Below, one piece after another: positions 15,804 through 24,172 of a stretch of DNA of 64,000 nucleotides; position 1 is the first letter of the stretch; the number at the start of each line of letters is the position of its first letter. Source of the DNA: Solibacteraceae bacterium. Lineage in GTDB: Bacteria > Acidobacteriota > Terriglobia > Bryobacterales > Bryobacteraceae. Under the pieces are notes generated by a model. The model saw nothing but the letters and a program-made list of their open reading frames with translations, ran no database searches and was not told the origin of the DNA. Made by a program: the position numbers and the translations under genes. The DNA lies in contig JAJPJX010000186.1 of assembly GCA_021324015.1 (NCBI GenBank), positions 38,837 to 102,836 of the forward strand. The letters run 5' to 3'.

Positions 15804-17855
15804 ATGCCTGACCTGCGACATTCCGTCTGCGCGCTGGACTGCCCGGATGCCTGCTCGCTGCTGGTCACTGTGGAAAACGGAAGGGCCGTGCGCTTGCGCG
15901 GCAATCCGGACCATCCCATCACCCGCGGGTTTCTTTGCGGGAAAGTGGCCCGTTACCTGGAACGTGAATATTCCCCGAGCCGTCTGCTCTACCCGCAGCG
16001 GCGCGCCGGCGAGAAAGGCGCCGGCCGGTTCGTGCGCATCTCGTGGGAGGAAGCGCTGGAAGAAGTGGCCGGCCGCCTCGCAGCCATCGCCGCCGAGTTC
16101 GGTTCCGAAGCCATCCTGCCCTATAGCTACGCCGGCACCATGGGACTGCTGAATGGCTCAGGCATGGACCGCCGCTTCTTCTACCGTCTGGGCGCCTCGC
16201 GCCTGGACCGCACCATTTGCTCGGCTGCCGGCGGCGCCGCCCTCACCGAGACACTGGGGTTCCGCTACGCCACCGAGCCTGAGCAGTTCCGTCACTCCAG
16301 GCTCATCCTTGCCTGGGGCGCGAACATTCTCGCCACGAATGTGCACCTGTGGCCCTTTATCGTGGAGGCCCGCCGCCACGGAGCGCGCTTCTACACGATA
16401 GACCCCCACCGCAATCGCACCGGCTTGGCCGCCGACAAACACTACTTTATCCACCCCGGCAGCGACGCGGCCCTCGCCTTCGGCCTGATGCACGTAATCG
16501 TGGCCGAGAACCTTTATGACGCGGACTACGTGGAGCGCTACACCAACGGATTCGCGCAGCTTCGCGACAGGGTTCGCGAGTACCCGCCAGAGCGCGTCGA
16601 AGCCCTCACCGGCATCCCCCGGGAGGAGATCGTGCAACTGGCCCGCGAGTACGCCACCGTGCGGCCCGCGGTCATCCGCCTGAACTACGGCCTACAGCGG
16701 AGCGAGCGTGGCGGCATGGCGGTGCGCGCCATCGCCCTGCTTCCGGCTCTCACAGGTTCCTGGAAGGAAGTCGGCGGCGGCTTGCAGCTTTCCACGACTC
16801 AGGCCTTCCAGTTCAACCGCGCCGGATTGGAGCGGGCCGACTTGCAGTTGCGCTCGCCGCTGGGCCGGGCCGCCCGCCTCGTCAATATGACGCGCCTGGG
16901 CCATGCCCTGACGGACTTGGACCAACCCCCGGTAAAGGCCCTGGTCGTTTACAATTCCAACCCCGCGGCGATCGCTCCCAACCAGAACGCCGTGCGGCGC
17001 GGCCTCGCGCGCCCGGACTTGTTTACCGTCGTGCTGGAGCAGTTCCAGACCGATACCGCCGACTACGCCGATATCCTGCTTCCCGTCACCACCTTCCTGG
17101 AGCATACCGACCTCTACCTGGGCTACGGGCATCACTACGTCCAAATGGCGCGTCCGGCGCTGCCTCCTCCGGGCGAAGCCAGGTCCAACGTGGAGATCTT
17201 CCGCCTGCTGGCCGCCCGCATGGGGTTCGACGATCCATGCTTTGCTGACACCGAAGATGATATGATGCGGACCCTGCTCGGCTCCGGCCATCCGTTCCTG
17301 GAGGGCATCACGGTGGAGCGTCTGGACCGCGAACACAGCGTGCGGCTGAACGTGGGCCACAACGGCGGCCCCTTCCTGCCATTCGCTCAGGGTGGCTTCG
17401 GCACGCCTTCCGGCAAATGCGAGTTCGACGCCGACACGCTCGACTACACGCCGCCCGCTGAGTCCCGGCTGGGCGACGCCTCCCTGTGCTCCCGCTATCC
17501 TTTGGAACTCATCTCGCCCAAAAACGACGACAGCATGAATTCGACCTTCGGCAACCGCGCTTCCACTGACCTGCAAACTTCGGAATTACACCTGTGCGCC
17601 GAAGATGCCGCCCCGCGGTCGATCGCCTCGGGCGACCACGTGCGTGTCTTCAATGATCGCGGCTCCTGCCTGCTCGTCGCCCGGGTGGGTCAGAGCGTGC
17701 CGCCTGGAGTCGTTTGCGCACCCGCGGTGCGATGGGCCAAGCAATCCCCGGATCGCCAGAATGTGAACTTCCTGACTTCCGAGCGGCTCACCGACGTGGG
17801 TGGCGGCCCAACCTTCTACAGTTGTCTGGTGCAGGTGGAAAAGTGCGGAGACTGA
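15804..17855 (+). CDS. Molybdopterin-dependent oxidoreductase (DMSO reductase superfamily)
   Basis: Bis-MGD type oxidoreductase of 683 residues. The N-terminal [4Fe-4S] cysteines are C9, C13, C17 and C46 (spacing x3, x3, x28). The expected molybdopterin_oxidored block follows (WEEALEEVAGRLAAIAAEFG), with LDRTICSAAGGAALTETLG near the active site, and a C-terminal dinucleotide-binding domain from about residue 555 (LELISPKNDDSMNSTFGNR). No twin-arginine signal is visible, so it is probably cytoplasmic. Electron partner and substrate are unknown. It resembles the generic formate-dehydrogenase/thiosulfate-reductase-like group common in soil bacteria. A TATAAT box nine bases upstream leaves no room for a leader. 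The stop overlaps the next ATG (TGATG). Confidence 0.87.
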   Translation: MPDLRHSVCALDCPDACSLLVTVENGRAVRLRGNPDHPITRGFLCGKVARYLEREYSPSRLLYPQRRAGEKGAGRFVRISWEEALEEVAGRLAAIAAEFGSEAILPYSYAGTMGLLNGSGMDRRFFYRLGASRLDRTICSAAGGAALTETLGFRYATEPEQFRHSRLILAWGANILATNVHLWPFIVEARRHGARFYTIDPHRNRTGLAADKHYFIHPGSDAALAFGLMHVIVAENLYDADYVERYTNGFAQLRDRVREYPPERVEALTGIPREEIVQLAREYATVRPAVIRLNYGLQRSERGGMAVRAIALLPALTGSWKEVGGGLQLSTTQAFQFNRAGLERADLQLRSPLGRAARLVNMTRLGHALTDLDQPPVKALVVYNSNPAAIAPNQNAVRRGLARPDLFTVVLEQFQTDTADYADILLPVTTFLEHTDLYLGYGHHYVQMARPALPPPGEARSNVEIFRLLAARMGFDDPCFADTEDDMMRTLLGSGHPFLEGITVERLDREHSVRLNVGHNGGPFLPFAQGGFGTPSGKCEFDADTLDYTPPAESRLGDASLCSRYPLELISPKNDDSMNSTFGNRASTDLQTSELHLCAEDAAPRSIASGDHVRVFNDRGSCLLVARVGQSVPPGVVCAPAVRWAKQSPDRQNVNFLTSERLTDVGGGPTFYSCLVQVEKCGD

Positions 17856-18385
17856 TGCGATTCCCCGTTTTGGCGGCCTCTGTGGCCGTGCTTGTGCTCT
17901 GCGGTGCGGCTTGCAAGCGCCGTGACCGCGTTCGCCTCGAGCAGACCGACGAACAGGCTCCACAACTAGCCAGCGTCGTGCATGTGGCGGATCCTCGCAA
18001 TGCATCGCAGCTCGTCAGCGGCTTCTACGATATCGAGCAGAACTCCTGGCGCTGGACCGCTGGCAAGTTTGCCGTTCTGCTGCGCCCGCCCCGCACCGCT
18101 GCCCGCAAAGGCGCCGTTCTGGAACTCAAGTTTTCGGTCCCGGAGGCGGTCCTCTCGACGCTGAAAACCATTTCCCTATCGGCCACGGTCAACGGCGCGC
18201 CTCTGACCCCCGAAACGTACACACAGCCCGGGCAGTTTACCTACTCTCGCGATCTTTCCCCCAGCCTGCTCGCAGGGGATTCCGTGAAAGTGGATTTTGC
18301 CCTGGATAAAACCTTGCCGCCCCGCGGCGCCGACCAGAGGGAACTGGGCGTCATCGTTTCCTCGGTCGGACTTACCCCCAAATGA
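17855..18385 (+). CDS. Lipoprotein carrying the same domain as the C-terminus of its downstream neighbour
   Basis: Lipoprotein of 176 residues. I start it at ATG 17855, which overlaps the stop of the oxidoreductase (TGATG). From there the N-terminus is a lipoprotein signal with lipobox LCGAAC (Cys about residue 20). The rest (about 45-176) aligns by eye with the last 130 residues of the next gene product. Shared positions include FYDIEQN versus WYEIDQN, VNGAPLTP versus VDGIPLPP, SLLAGDSVKVD versus SLVGRPSVEVS, and the ending RELGVIVSSV versus RELGLTFGTF. I do not recognise the domain; it looks like a beta-sandwich. The 4-base ATGA overlap with the glycosyltransferase-like gene suggests coupled synthesis and a shared envelope role. 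Confidence 0.65.
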   Translation: MRFPVLAASVAVLVLCGAACKRRDRVRLEQTDEQAPQLASVVHVADPRNASQLVSGFYDIEQNSWRWTAGKFAVLLRPPRTAARKGAVLELKFSVPEAVLSTLKTISLSATVNGAPLTPETYTQPGQFTYSRDLSPSLLAGDSVKVDFALDKTLPPRGADQRELGVIVSSVGLTPK

Positions 18386-20244
18386 ACCGCGCCAAAAGCG
18401 CTGCCTGGTGGATCACCCCTTCCCTGCTCTGCCTGGTGGTCTACTGGCCCGGCATGAAAGCCTGGTTCCGGGCTGACGACTTCGCCTGGCTGGGCCTCGG
18501 CCTGGACGTCCATACGCTCCACGACCTGCTCCGCGCTCTGTTCGCGCCTCTGGCCCAGGGCACCATCCGGCCCTGGAGCGAACGCGTCTTCTTCATGGGC
18601 CTCTACGCCCTGTTCGGCCTGGATTCGCTTCCTTTCCGCATCTGCGTTTTCGCCACCCAATTCGCGAATCTGGCGTTGGTCGCGTCCATAGCGCGGCGTC
18701 TCACCGGTTCCTCCGCCGCCGGGTGGTGGGCGGCCGTCTTCTGGCTCGTAAACAGCTCCCAGGGCCAGGTGATGAGCTGGAACTCGGCCTACAACCAGGT
18801 GCTCTGTGGTCTATTCATGCTTTCGGCCTTCCACTGCCTCCTGCGCTACTGTGAGACCGGCAGGCGCGGCTACTGGATAGCCCAGTGGGTCTTCTTCTTG
18901 CTGGGCTTCGGCGCTTTGGAATTGAACATCGTGTACCCGGTGCTGGCAGCCCTCTACGCGGTCTTGTTCGCACGCCGCCACTTCCGCCGCGTTCTGCCTC
19001 TGTTCATCCCGTCCCTGCTGTTCGCCGGACTGCATAGGATCGTCGCGCCGGTGCCCGCCGCCGGTGTCTATGCGCCGCATCTGGATTTCTCCATCCTGCG
19101 CACTCTGGGGACCTATTGGGCGTGGACCGTGGGTCCCACCTGGGGGGAAACGCCGCTGGAGGTGCCCGCCTGGTTCATTCCTGCGTCGATAGTTCTTCTC
19201 ACGGCCGCCATCCTGACCGTGGTCATCGCGAGCATCTTGCGCCGCCAATGGCTGCCGCTCTTTTTCCTCGCCTGGTTTGTGATCGTGATTTCGCCGCTTC
19301 TGCCTTTCCGCGATCACATCACCGAATACTATCCGTTCCTGCCAGCCATCGGGCTCGCCATGCTGGGAGGCTGGGCCTTCGCCGCCGCCTGGCGCCGGCC
19401 GGTCGCCTGGGAGGCTGTCGCGGTGCTGGTCGGTGCCGTCTATGTCGCCGCTAACCTGCCTTCCGCCCGCACGGCCTGCGAATGGACCTGGGAGCGCAGC
19501 CTGCTCGCCCGCAAAGTCGTCCTCGGGGTCCTGCGCGCCCACGAGTTGCACCCGGATAAGATCATCCTGCTCGATGACGTGGATGGCGAGGTCTTCTGGA
19601 ATGCCATCCTCGACCACCCCTTTCGCTTGATCGGCCTCCGCGGCGTCTATCTCACCCCAGGCACCGAGCAGCGGGTCGGCAACCACCCCGAGTGGGGCGA
19701 TCCCATGGAATTTGTCCTGCCGCCGGAGGCCACGGAGCACGCCCTGGAGCAGGATCGAGTGGTGGTGTACTCCGTGGCCGGCCCGCGCCTGCGGAATATC
19801 ACCGCGCGCTACCCGGGCATCTTCCGCGCCCATTACACGCCCTCCGTGCCCCGTCGCGTGGATGCCGCCAACCCGTTGCTGGCTTACCTCCTGGGGCCCA
19901 CCTGGTATGAAATCGATCAAAACCACCGGTGGATGCCCCGCCAAGCCACCGTGCGTCTCGGCGCCCCCTCCGCTCCCGGCCAGGAGCTCTACCTCACGGG
20001 CGTTTGCCCGGATGACCAGTTACGCAATGGACCCCTGCCGCTACAGATCAGGGTCGATGGAATCCCCCTCCCTCCTGTCCGCATCAACCCGGGCAGCAAC
20101 TACTTCGAGTTTTCCCTCCAGCTGCCAGCGTCTTTGGTAGGCAGACCCAGTGTGGAGGTTTCGATCGAAGTCGGCCGCACCTTTCGCCCGCCCGCCGACG
20201 GACGAGAACTGGGCCTGACCTTTGGCACTTTCGAGGTCCGCTAG
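18382..20244 (+). CDS. GT-C-like polytopic membrane protein with C-terminal beta domain
   Basis: Integral membrane protein of 620 residues. Roughly ten hydrophobic segments lie between residues 5 and 360. Early in the chain is RADDFAWLGLGLD, an acidic pair after the first membrane helix as in GT-C glycosyltransferases that use lipid-linked sugars. The last 130 residues are soluble and homologous by eye to the whole mature lipoprotein encoded just upstream. A role in transferring a sugar to a surface acceptor is an inference from topology. Start ATG 18382 overlaps the upstream stop by four bases. Its 3' end overlaps the convergent GT39-like gene by four bases. Confidence 0.65.
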   Translation: MNRAKSAAWWITPSLLCLVVYWPGMKAWFRADDFAWLGLGLDVHTLHDLLRALFAPLAQGTIRPWSERVFFMGLYALFGLDSLPFRICVFATQFANLALVASIARRLTGSSAAGWWAAVFWLVNSSQGQVMSWNSAYNQVLCGLFMLSAFHCLLRYCETGRRGYWIAQWVFFLLGFGALELNIVYPVLAALYAVLFARRHFRRVLPLFIPSLLFAGLHRIVAPVPAAGVYAPHLDFSILRTLGTYWAWTVGPTWGETPLEVPAWFIPASIVLLTAAILTVVIASILRRQWLPLFFLAWFVIVISPLLPFRDHITEYYPFLPAIGLAMLGGWAFAAAWRRPVAWEAVAVLVGAVYVAANLPSARTACEWTWERSLLARKVVLGVLRAHELHPDKIILLDDVDGEVFWNAILDHPFRLIGLRGVYLTPGTEQRVGNHPEWGDPMEFVLPPEATEHALEQDRVVVYSVAGPRLRNITARYPGIFRAHYTPSVPRRVDAANPLLAYLLGPTWYEIDQNHRWMPRQATVRLGAPSAPGQELYLTGVCPDDQLRNGPLPLQIRVDGIPLPPVRINPGSNYFEFSLQLPASLVGRPSVEVSIEVGRTFRPPADGRELGLTFGTFEVR

Positions 20245-21911
20245 CGCACGAACCGGTAGACTTCGAAGGTCGGCCGGCCGTTCCGGTCTGAGATCACTGC
20301 CAGAACCTCGGGCCGGAAGCCGAACCCTGCGGCCATGGAGCGAAGTTTGGCACGCGAACCGGTGAAAAACTCCATCCCTTCCGTGTGGCCTACGAAAATG
20401 CTCTCCGGGTCGGAAACCCGCCGCCGTACCTCCGCGGCATTGTCGAAATCGTTGCCCACGCGCAGGGCCAGCCGGCCCCGGCTTAGCAGCCGCAAGTCGT
20501 CCAGAATCCCCCAGTCCACCGAATACACCTCCCGCGCAGGGGGGTGCTTCTTCAGGTAGTCCGAAAGCGGGTAGATGGCATCCGTCCAATTGAGGGCACC
20601 GCCGTAGCGGAAAGCGTCGACGTAATACTGGTTGAGTGTCAGGATGTTGGCACTCGTCAGAATCGCAAGCAGGCCCGCCAAAAGTGCTTTCCCCGACCGC
20701 AGCCACCGAGAGGCTGCGGAGAAGACAATGGCAATGAAGCAGATCGGAAACGGCCACAAAAGGATGGCATGGTGCACTCCGCCACCGGCACCCTTGGTCA
20801 AGGCCATTTGCAGCCATACGACCGCCAGGAAGATCAGGGCGAACGCCAGCACTCGCACCGGGCTGCGTGCTTTCCCCCTCTCCCGCCAGACAACCACAGG
20901 AAACAGGCCGAGAGCCAGCCAAGCCGCTGCCGGCATCAGCGTCTCCTGCTGGCGGCCAGCGGCTTCGCTAATACGTAAGGACATTTCTTGCAATAAGTTA
21001 CCCGGCGGATTCGGATTCGGGCCCACTCCCGGGCTGAGCCAGCCGAACAGCGCCGATCCATCGAGCGTCGAGTGCAGTAGCGTAGCCTTCCCCTTCAAGT
21101 CCGAAGCGTCGTACGCGGTATTGGATCGGAAGGTGGCCAGCGGTTGGTCCACGTTGTAAACAATCAGCGGCAGCGCGCCGAGACAGAATGCTGGCACCGC
21201 GACGGCTATTCGGCGCCAAGTCACCAGCCGAAAGAGTTCCCTGGGAAAAACCAGCAGGGCGGAAATCCCCAAGCCGCCCAGGGACCAGATGAATATGGCC
21301 TTATCCCACAGCCCCAACCCCCACAGAACAAAGCCCCCGGCCAGAGAGCCTAACCCGCCTATTTCGTGGTGCCTGAGCAGGAAGGCCAGACTCCCCAAAA
21401 GGCACAGGTGCTGGAGCGCCACCGGCCCCCAATCCAGACAGTTCGTGAGCAGATAGGTGACATCGGTGGCCAATAGGGCGCATCCCAATACCGCCGCCCG
21501 TAGTCCTGCCACCCGCCGCAGAATGGCGAAAAAGAGGTACAGGGTGGCGGCACCTGCCAGGACCATCGGCATCCGGATCGAGGCCGCCGACGGCCGCCAG
21601 ACGCGGAAGATCAGCACGTAGATCCAGGCCTTCAGAGCCCCAACATAGCTCATAATCATCAACGAGATACGGCGGTTGCGGAAGGCCATCTCATAGACTG
21701 CTCCGGTGGGGTCGTACACACCGTTGCCGAAGAGCGCCTCGTCGTTCTGGATCCCTAGCAGGGGAATAAAAAGCGCGCTGGCCGCCGTATAAAAGAGGCA
21801 GGCCGCAAAAGCGAAAATCCGCTCTGGTCTGGTTTTCCCCGCCAAGTGAAGATCGTAACATCTTTGGCAGCTGGATTGCTCAGGTTTGGTCTCGTGCAAG
21901 TCGGGAGGCAA
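20241..21911 (-). CDS. GT39-like glycosyltransferase membrane protein
   Basis: Polytopic protein, up to 556 residues. After the first membrane helix comes GIQNDEALFGNGVYDP, the acidic D-E pair typical of protein-O-mannosyltransferase/ArnT-like GT-C enzymes. About ten more membrane helices follow, then a soluble C-terminal part with DWGILDDLRLLSRG (about residue 470). It should move a sugar from a polyprenyl carrier on the periplasmic face. The start is uncertain: the longest frame starts at TTG 21911. A TTG at 21845 (22 residues shorter, starting just before the first helix) has a TACGAT box six bases upstream and is a fair alternative. Convergent with the other GT-C-like gene. Confidence 0.65.
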   Translation of the reverse strand: MPPDLHETKPEQSSCQRCYDLHLAGKTRPERIFAFAACLFYTAASALFIPLLGIQNDEALFGNGVYDPTGAVYEMAFRNRRISLMIMSYVGALKAWIYVLIFRVWRPSAASIRMPMVLAGAATLYLFFAILRRVAGLRAAVLGCALLATDVTYLLTNCLDWGPVALQHLCLLGSLAFLLRHHEIGGLGSLAGGFVLWGLGLWDKAIFIWSLGGLGISALLVFPRELFRLVTWRRIAVAVPAFCLGALPLIVYNVDQPLATFRSNTAYDASDLKGKATLLHSTLDGSALFGWLSPGVGPNPNPPGNLLQEMSLRISEAAGRQQETLMPAAAWLALGLFPVVVWRERGKARSPVRVLAFALIFLAVVWLQMALTKGAGGGVHHAILLWPFPICFIAIVFSAASRWLRSGKALLAGLLAILTSANILTLNQYYVDAFRYGGALNWTDAIYPLSDYLKKHPPAREVYSVDWGILDDLRLLSRGRLALRVGNDFDNAAEVRRRVSDPESIFVGHTEGMEFFTGSRAKLRSMAAGFGFRPEVLAVISDRNGRPTFEVYRFVR

Positions 21912-21977
21912 AGACGCGGATGTATCTTAGCGAACGAGGCTAAGATTTATATGAAACTTTTGCCCTCATATCTCGTC

Positions 21978-21983
21978 TATAGT
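21978..21983 (+). promoter_or_regulatory. -10 box for the DksA/TraR-type gene
   Basis: TATAGT lies in the 148-base divergent gap between the GT39-like gene and the zinc-finger gene, giving a leader of roughly 70 bases. The core CTATAG is palindromic, so a minus-strand -10 overlaps it. No good -35 is visible. Confidence 0.35.
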
Positions 21984-22059
21984 TTGTGCGGCCAACGAAA
22001 CGCATCGCGAAGAAACCAAAGCCGTGAAAAAGGCGTTGATAGATAAGGAGAGCAGACCC

Positions 22060-22443
22060 ATGAACAGGACCGAACTCAACAAGTACAAGGCCATGCTGGA
22101 AGCCCGGCGGGCAGAGCTGGCCGGTGGCTCGCGGAGCCGCGACGAAATCCGCATCGAGAAGACTCCGGACGCCTTGGACGAAGTGCAACTGGCCGGAGAA
22201 CGGGAACTTGCCATTCGCAACCTGGACCGTGAAGCAAATCTCCTGCGCAATGTCCGGGCGGCCCTGGCACGGATTGAAGACGGGTCTTATGGCGTCTGTT
22301 TGCACTGCGAAGAGGAGATCAAACCCAAGCGCCTGGAAGCCGTGCCGTGGACTGCGTACTGCATCCGTTGCCAGGAAGCCGCCGACCGGCACGAGTTCGA
22401 GTCTGCCGAGACCTTGGATGCAATTCTGGCCGACGCGGCGTAG
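22060..22443 (+). CDS. DksA/TraR-family zinc-finger transcription factor
   Basis: Protein of 127 residues in the DksA/TraR family, whose members bind in the RNA polymerase secondary channel and adjust transcription, often with ppGpp. The first two thirds are helical (coiled coil, about 1-78). The zinc finger is CLHC ... CIRC (Cys near residues 84, 87, 105, 108), followed by a short helix. I choose ATG 22060 over the upstream in-frame GTG because an AAGGAG sits at 22045-22050, nine bases before it. In genuine DksA the coiled-coil tip is DxxDxA; here the region reads EKTPDALDEVQ, so I assign only the family. It is followed by a strong hairpin. Confidence 0.85.
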   Translation: MNRTELNKYKAMLEARRAELAGGSRSRDEIRIEKTPDALDEVQLAGERELAIRNLDREANLLRNVRAALARIEDGSYGVCLHCEEEIKPKRLEAVPWTAYCIRCQEAADRHEFESAETLDAILADAA

Positions 22444-22458
22444 ACACAGCTGGTCTCA

Positions 22459-22484
22459 AAGGGCGCGAGGTGACTCGCGCCCTT
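22459..22484 (+). terminator. Perfect stem-loop after the DksA-like gene
   Basis: AAGGGCGCGAG, loop GTGA, then CTCGCGCCCTT: an 11-base-pair perfect stem with a 4-base loop. It begins 16 bases after the stop codon. The following bases (CGTGTATTTATT) are AT-rich but not a clean T-run. It lies between two genes of the same strand, so it may attenuate rather than fully stop transcription into nadD. Confidence 0.7.
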
Positions 22485-22559
22485 CGTGTATTTATTCAAC
22501 AGTTGGGTGCGGCAAATCACCCAGAGTGCGTTATTCGGACCAATTCCTCTGAAACCTCC

Positions 22560-23174
22560 ATGGAATTTTTGCAGCGTGCCCCGGGCACCCCGCTGGTGCT
22601 AGGGATTTTCCCAGGCGCCTTCAATCCTCCCACACGGGCTCACCTGACACTGGCACGAACAGTGCTCGCCAAGGCAGACGAGATTCTTTTCGTGCTGCCG
22701 CGTGTTTTCCCCCACAAGGCCTACGAAGGGGCTGATTTCACCCAGCGGGTCCGCATGCTGGAGGCCGCGTGCATTGGCGAGCCTCGCTTCTCGATCGGCG
22801 CCAGCGATCAGGGATTACTTATCGACATCGCCCGGGAATGCCGCCAGCACTACGGCCCGGCCACGCGGCTGGCGTTTCTATGCGGGCGGGACGCCGCCGA
22901 GCGCATTGTGCACTGGGACTACGGCACGCCCGGCGCCTTCGCCGGGATGCTGCGGGAATTCGAACTCTGGGTCGCCTCCCGGGGTGGCCCATACGAGCCC
23001 CCCGGGGATCTGCAGCACGGTATCCGGGCGCTGCCCGCCCCGGACGGCTGTGAAGAAATCTCCGCCAGCGAAGTGCGCCGCCGGATTTGCGACGGCCGGC
23101 CCTGGGAGCACCTGGTACCCGAAGCCGTCGTACCGCTGGCGAGGGAGATTTACGGCCGCTTGCCGGCCGCGTAA
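22560..23174 (+). CDS. NadD-like nicotinate-nucleotide adenylyltransferase
   Basis: Nucleotidyltransferase of 204 residues, probably forming NaAD from nicotinate mononucleotide and ATP. The fold signature near the N-terminus is GIFPGAFNPPTRAHLTLAR, which gives the T-x-x-H version of the (H/T)xGH motif. The second signature ISASEVRRRI (about 175-184) matches ISxTxxR. I start at ATG 22560 because upstream in-frame residues include the terminator hairpin and do not resemble the family. Relation to NadD is by fold motifs only; another cytidylyl/adenylyltransferase specificity is possible. The 3' end overlaps the convergent DUF6807 gene by 25 bases. Confidence 0.72.
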   Translation: MEFLQRAPGTPLVLGIFPGAFNPPTRAHLTLARTVLAKADEILFVLPRVFPHKAYEGADFTQRVRMLEAACIGEPRFSIGASDQGLLIDIARECRQHYGPATRLAFLCGRDAAERIVHWDYGTPGAFAGMLREFELWVASRGGPYEPPGDLQHGIRALPAPDGCEEISASEVRRRICDGRPWEHLVPEAVVPLAREIYGRLPAA

Positions 23175-24121
23175 TCCTCGTACATGCGGGCGATATCGGT
23201 GGACTGGTAGTCGCCCGGGTGGATGATGACCCGGTAGCGGAACCGCAGGGGCTGCCCGGGCTGGATGGTCAGCTCTCCGTTTTTCGATTTGTCCCGCTCA
23301 AAATCGCTCACGCCGAACGGGTTGGCGGCAAACAGGCCATAGCCCCGGGAGTGCCAGTAGGTAGGGTGCCGGGGGTTCGCGGGGTTATCCAGAATGGCGA
23401 TCCCCAGCTTTTCGCCCGCCACCGTGCCATAATAATCCACCCATTCCGAGCGGCTGCCCCAGACCTGCTTTTCGGTCTGCTTTCCCTGCGCATTCACCAT
23501 GCGGCCGGTGCGCTTGGGCTCCGGAATCTTCTTGGGCTGGTCCTCCTCCAGTTCCGGCGCCAGCCGGATGGCAAAGGTGCCTTCCTTAGTGTCGCCGAAG
23601 GTCACCGTGGTGTCCGGATGCAGGGTGATGTCCACGTCGAAGATCCGCATGTTCGGGACGTCATAAAAAGTCATGCGCCGCTGTTCGCTGAGCAGGGTCT
23701 GGCCGCCGGCCACCCAGTCGAAAGTGGCTTCGACGTAACCGGATTTCTTGCCGCTGCTGATCTTGTCGATCGACTGCAGCACCACCTTGCCCTTGCCTTT
23801 TCCCGCCCCCTTCTGTTCCGGCTCGTTGCCCCAGAAATCATAGCCATTCACCGCCCCGTGGGTGAACCACAGGCCGCGGTGGTGGGGGTGGTCATGGCTT
23901 TCCCCCGGAATGTTCTGCATGGGATAGCCCCGGGTGACCACTTTGCCATCGGCCGAGCGCAGCGGGTGCAGATACGGTTTCTGGGTATCCGGACCGACGA
24001 AGAACTCGGTAAACGGCTTGCCGTCGATATCAATGGAGATACTTTCCTTATCGTGCGGTGTGATTTTAACCTGAGCGCAAAGAGGCAGGCTCAAAGCGAG
24101 TGCGCAGAAAAGCGATTTCAT
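23150..24121 (-). CDS. Secreted DUF6807 (PmoA-like) family protein
   Basis: Exported protein of 323 residues with a signal peptide (MKSLFCALALSLPLCAQ). The family-typical HDHPHHRGLWFTHG lies near residue 78 and NPFGVSDFERDKS near the C-terminus. This DUF6807 family is often annotated as 'methane oxygenase PmoA', but it is unrelated in function to particulate methane monooxygenase; members are abundant in Acidobacteria and Planctomycetes near sugar-degradation genes. Function is unknown. I use ATG 24121 rather than the in-frame start at 24157, since it begins the signal peptide. A TATGAT box lies 12 bases upstream, giving a very short leader. Confidence 0.75.
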   Translation of the reverse strand: MKSLFCALALSLPLCAQVKITPHDKESISIDIDGKPFTEFFVGPDTQKPYLHPLRSADGKVVTRGYPMQNIPGESHDHPHHRGLWFTHGAVNGYDFWGNEPEQKGAGKGKGKVVLQSIDKISSGKKSGYVEATFDWVAGGQTLLSEQRRMTFYDVPNMRIFDVDITLHPDTTVTFGDTKEGTFAIRLAPELEEDQPKKIPEPKRTGRMVNAQGKQTEKQVWGSRSEWVDYYGTVAGEKLGIAILDNPANPRHPTYWHSRGYGLFAANPFGVSDFERDKSKNGELTIQPGQPLRFRYRVIIHPGDYQSTDIARMYEDYAAGKRP

Positions 24122-24133
24122 ATGCAAGAGTAG

Positions 24134-24139
24134 ATCATA
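24134..24139 (-). promoter_or_regulatory. -10 box before the DUF6807 gene
   Basis: Minus-strand TATGAT, 12 bases upstream of the ATG at 24121, in the gap after the GH20 gene. The expected leader is only about five bases. Confidence 0.35.
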
Positions 24140-24172
24140 CCCGGCCACTTCCGGCAATTGCGGGCAACTGGG

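Noticed and set aside
22347..22559. 71-codon upstream extension of the nadD-like frame
   Set aside because: It overlaps the DksA-like gene and contains the terminator stem; the fold motif begins just after ATG 22560.
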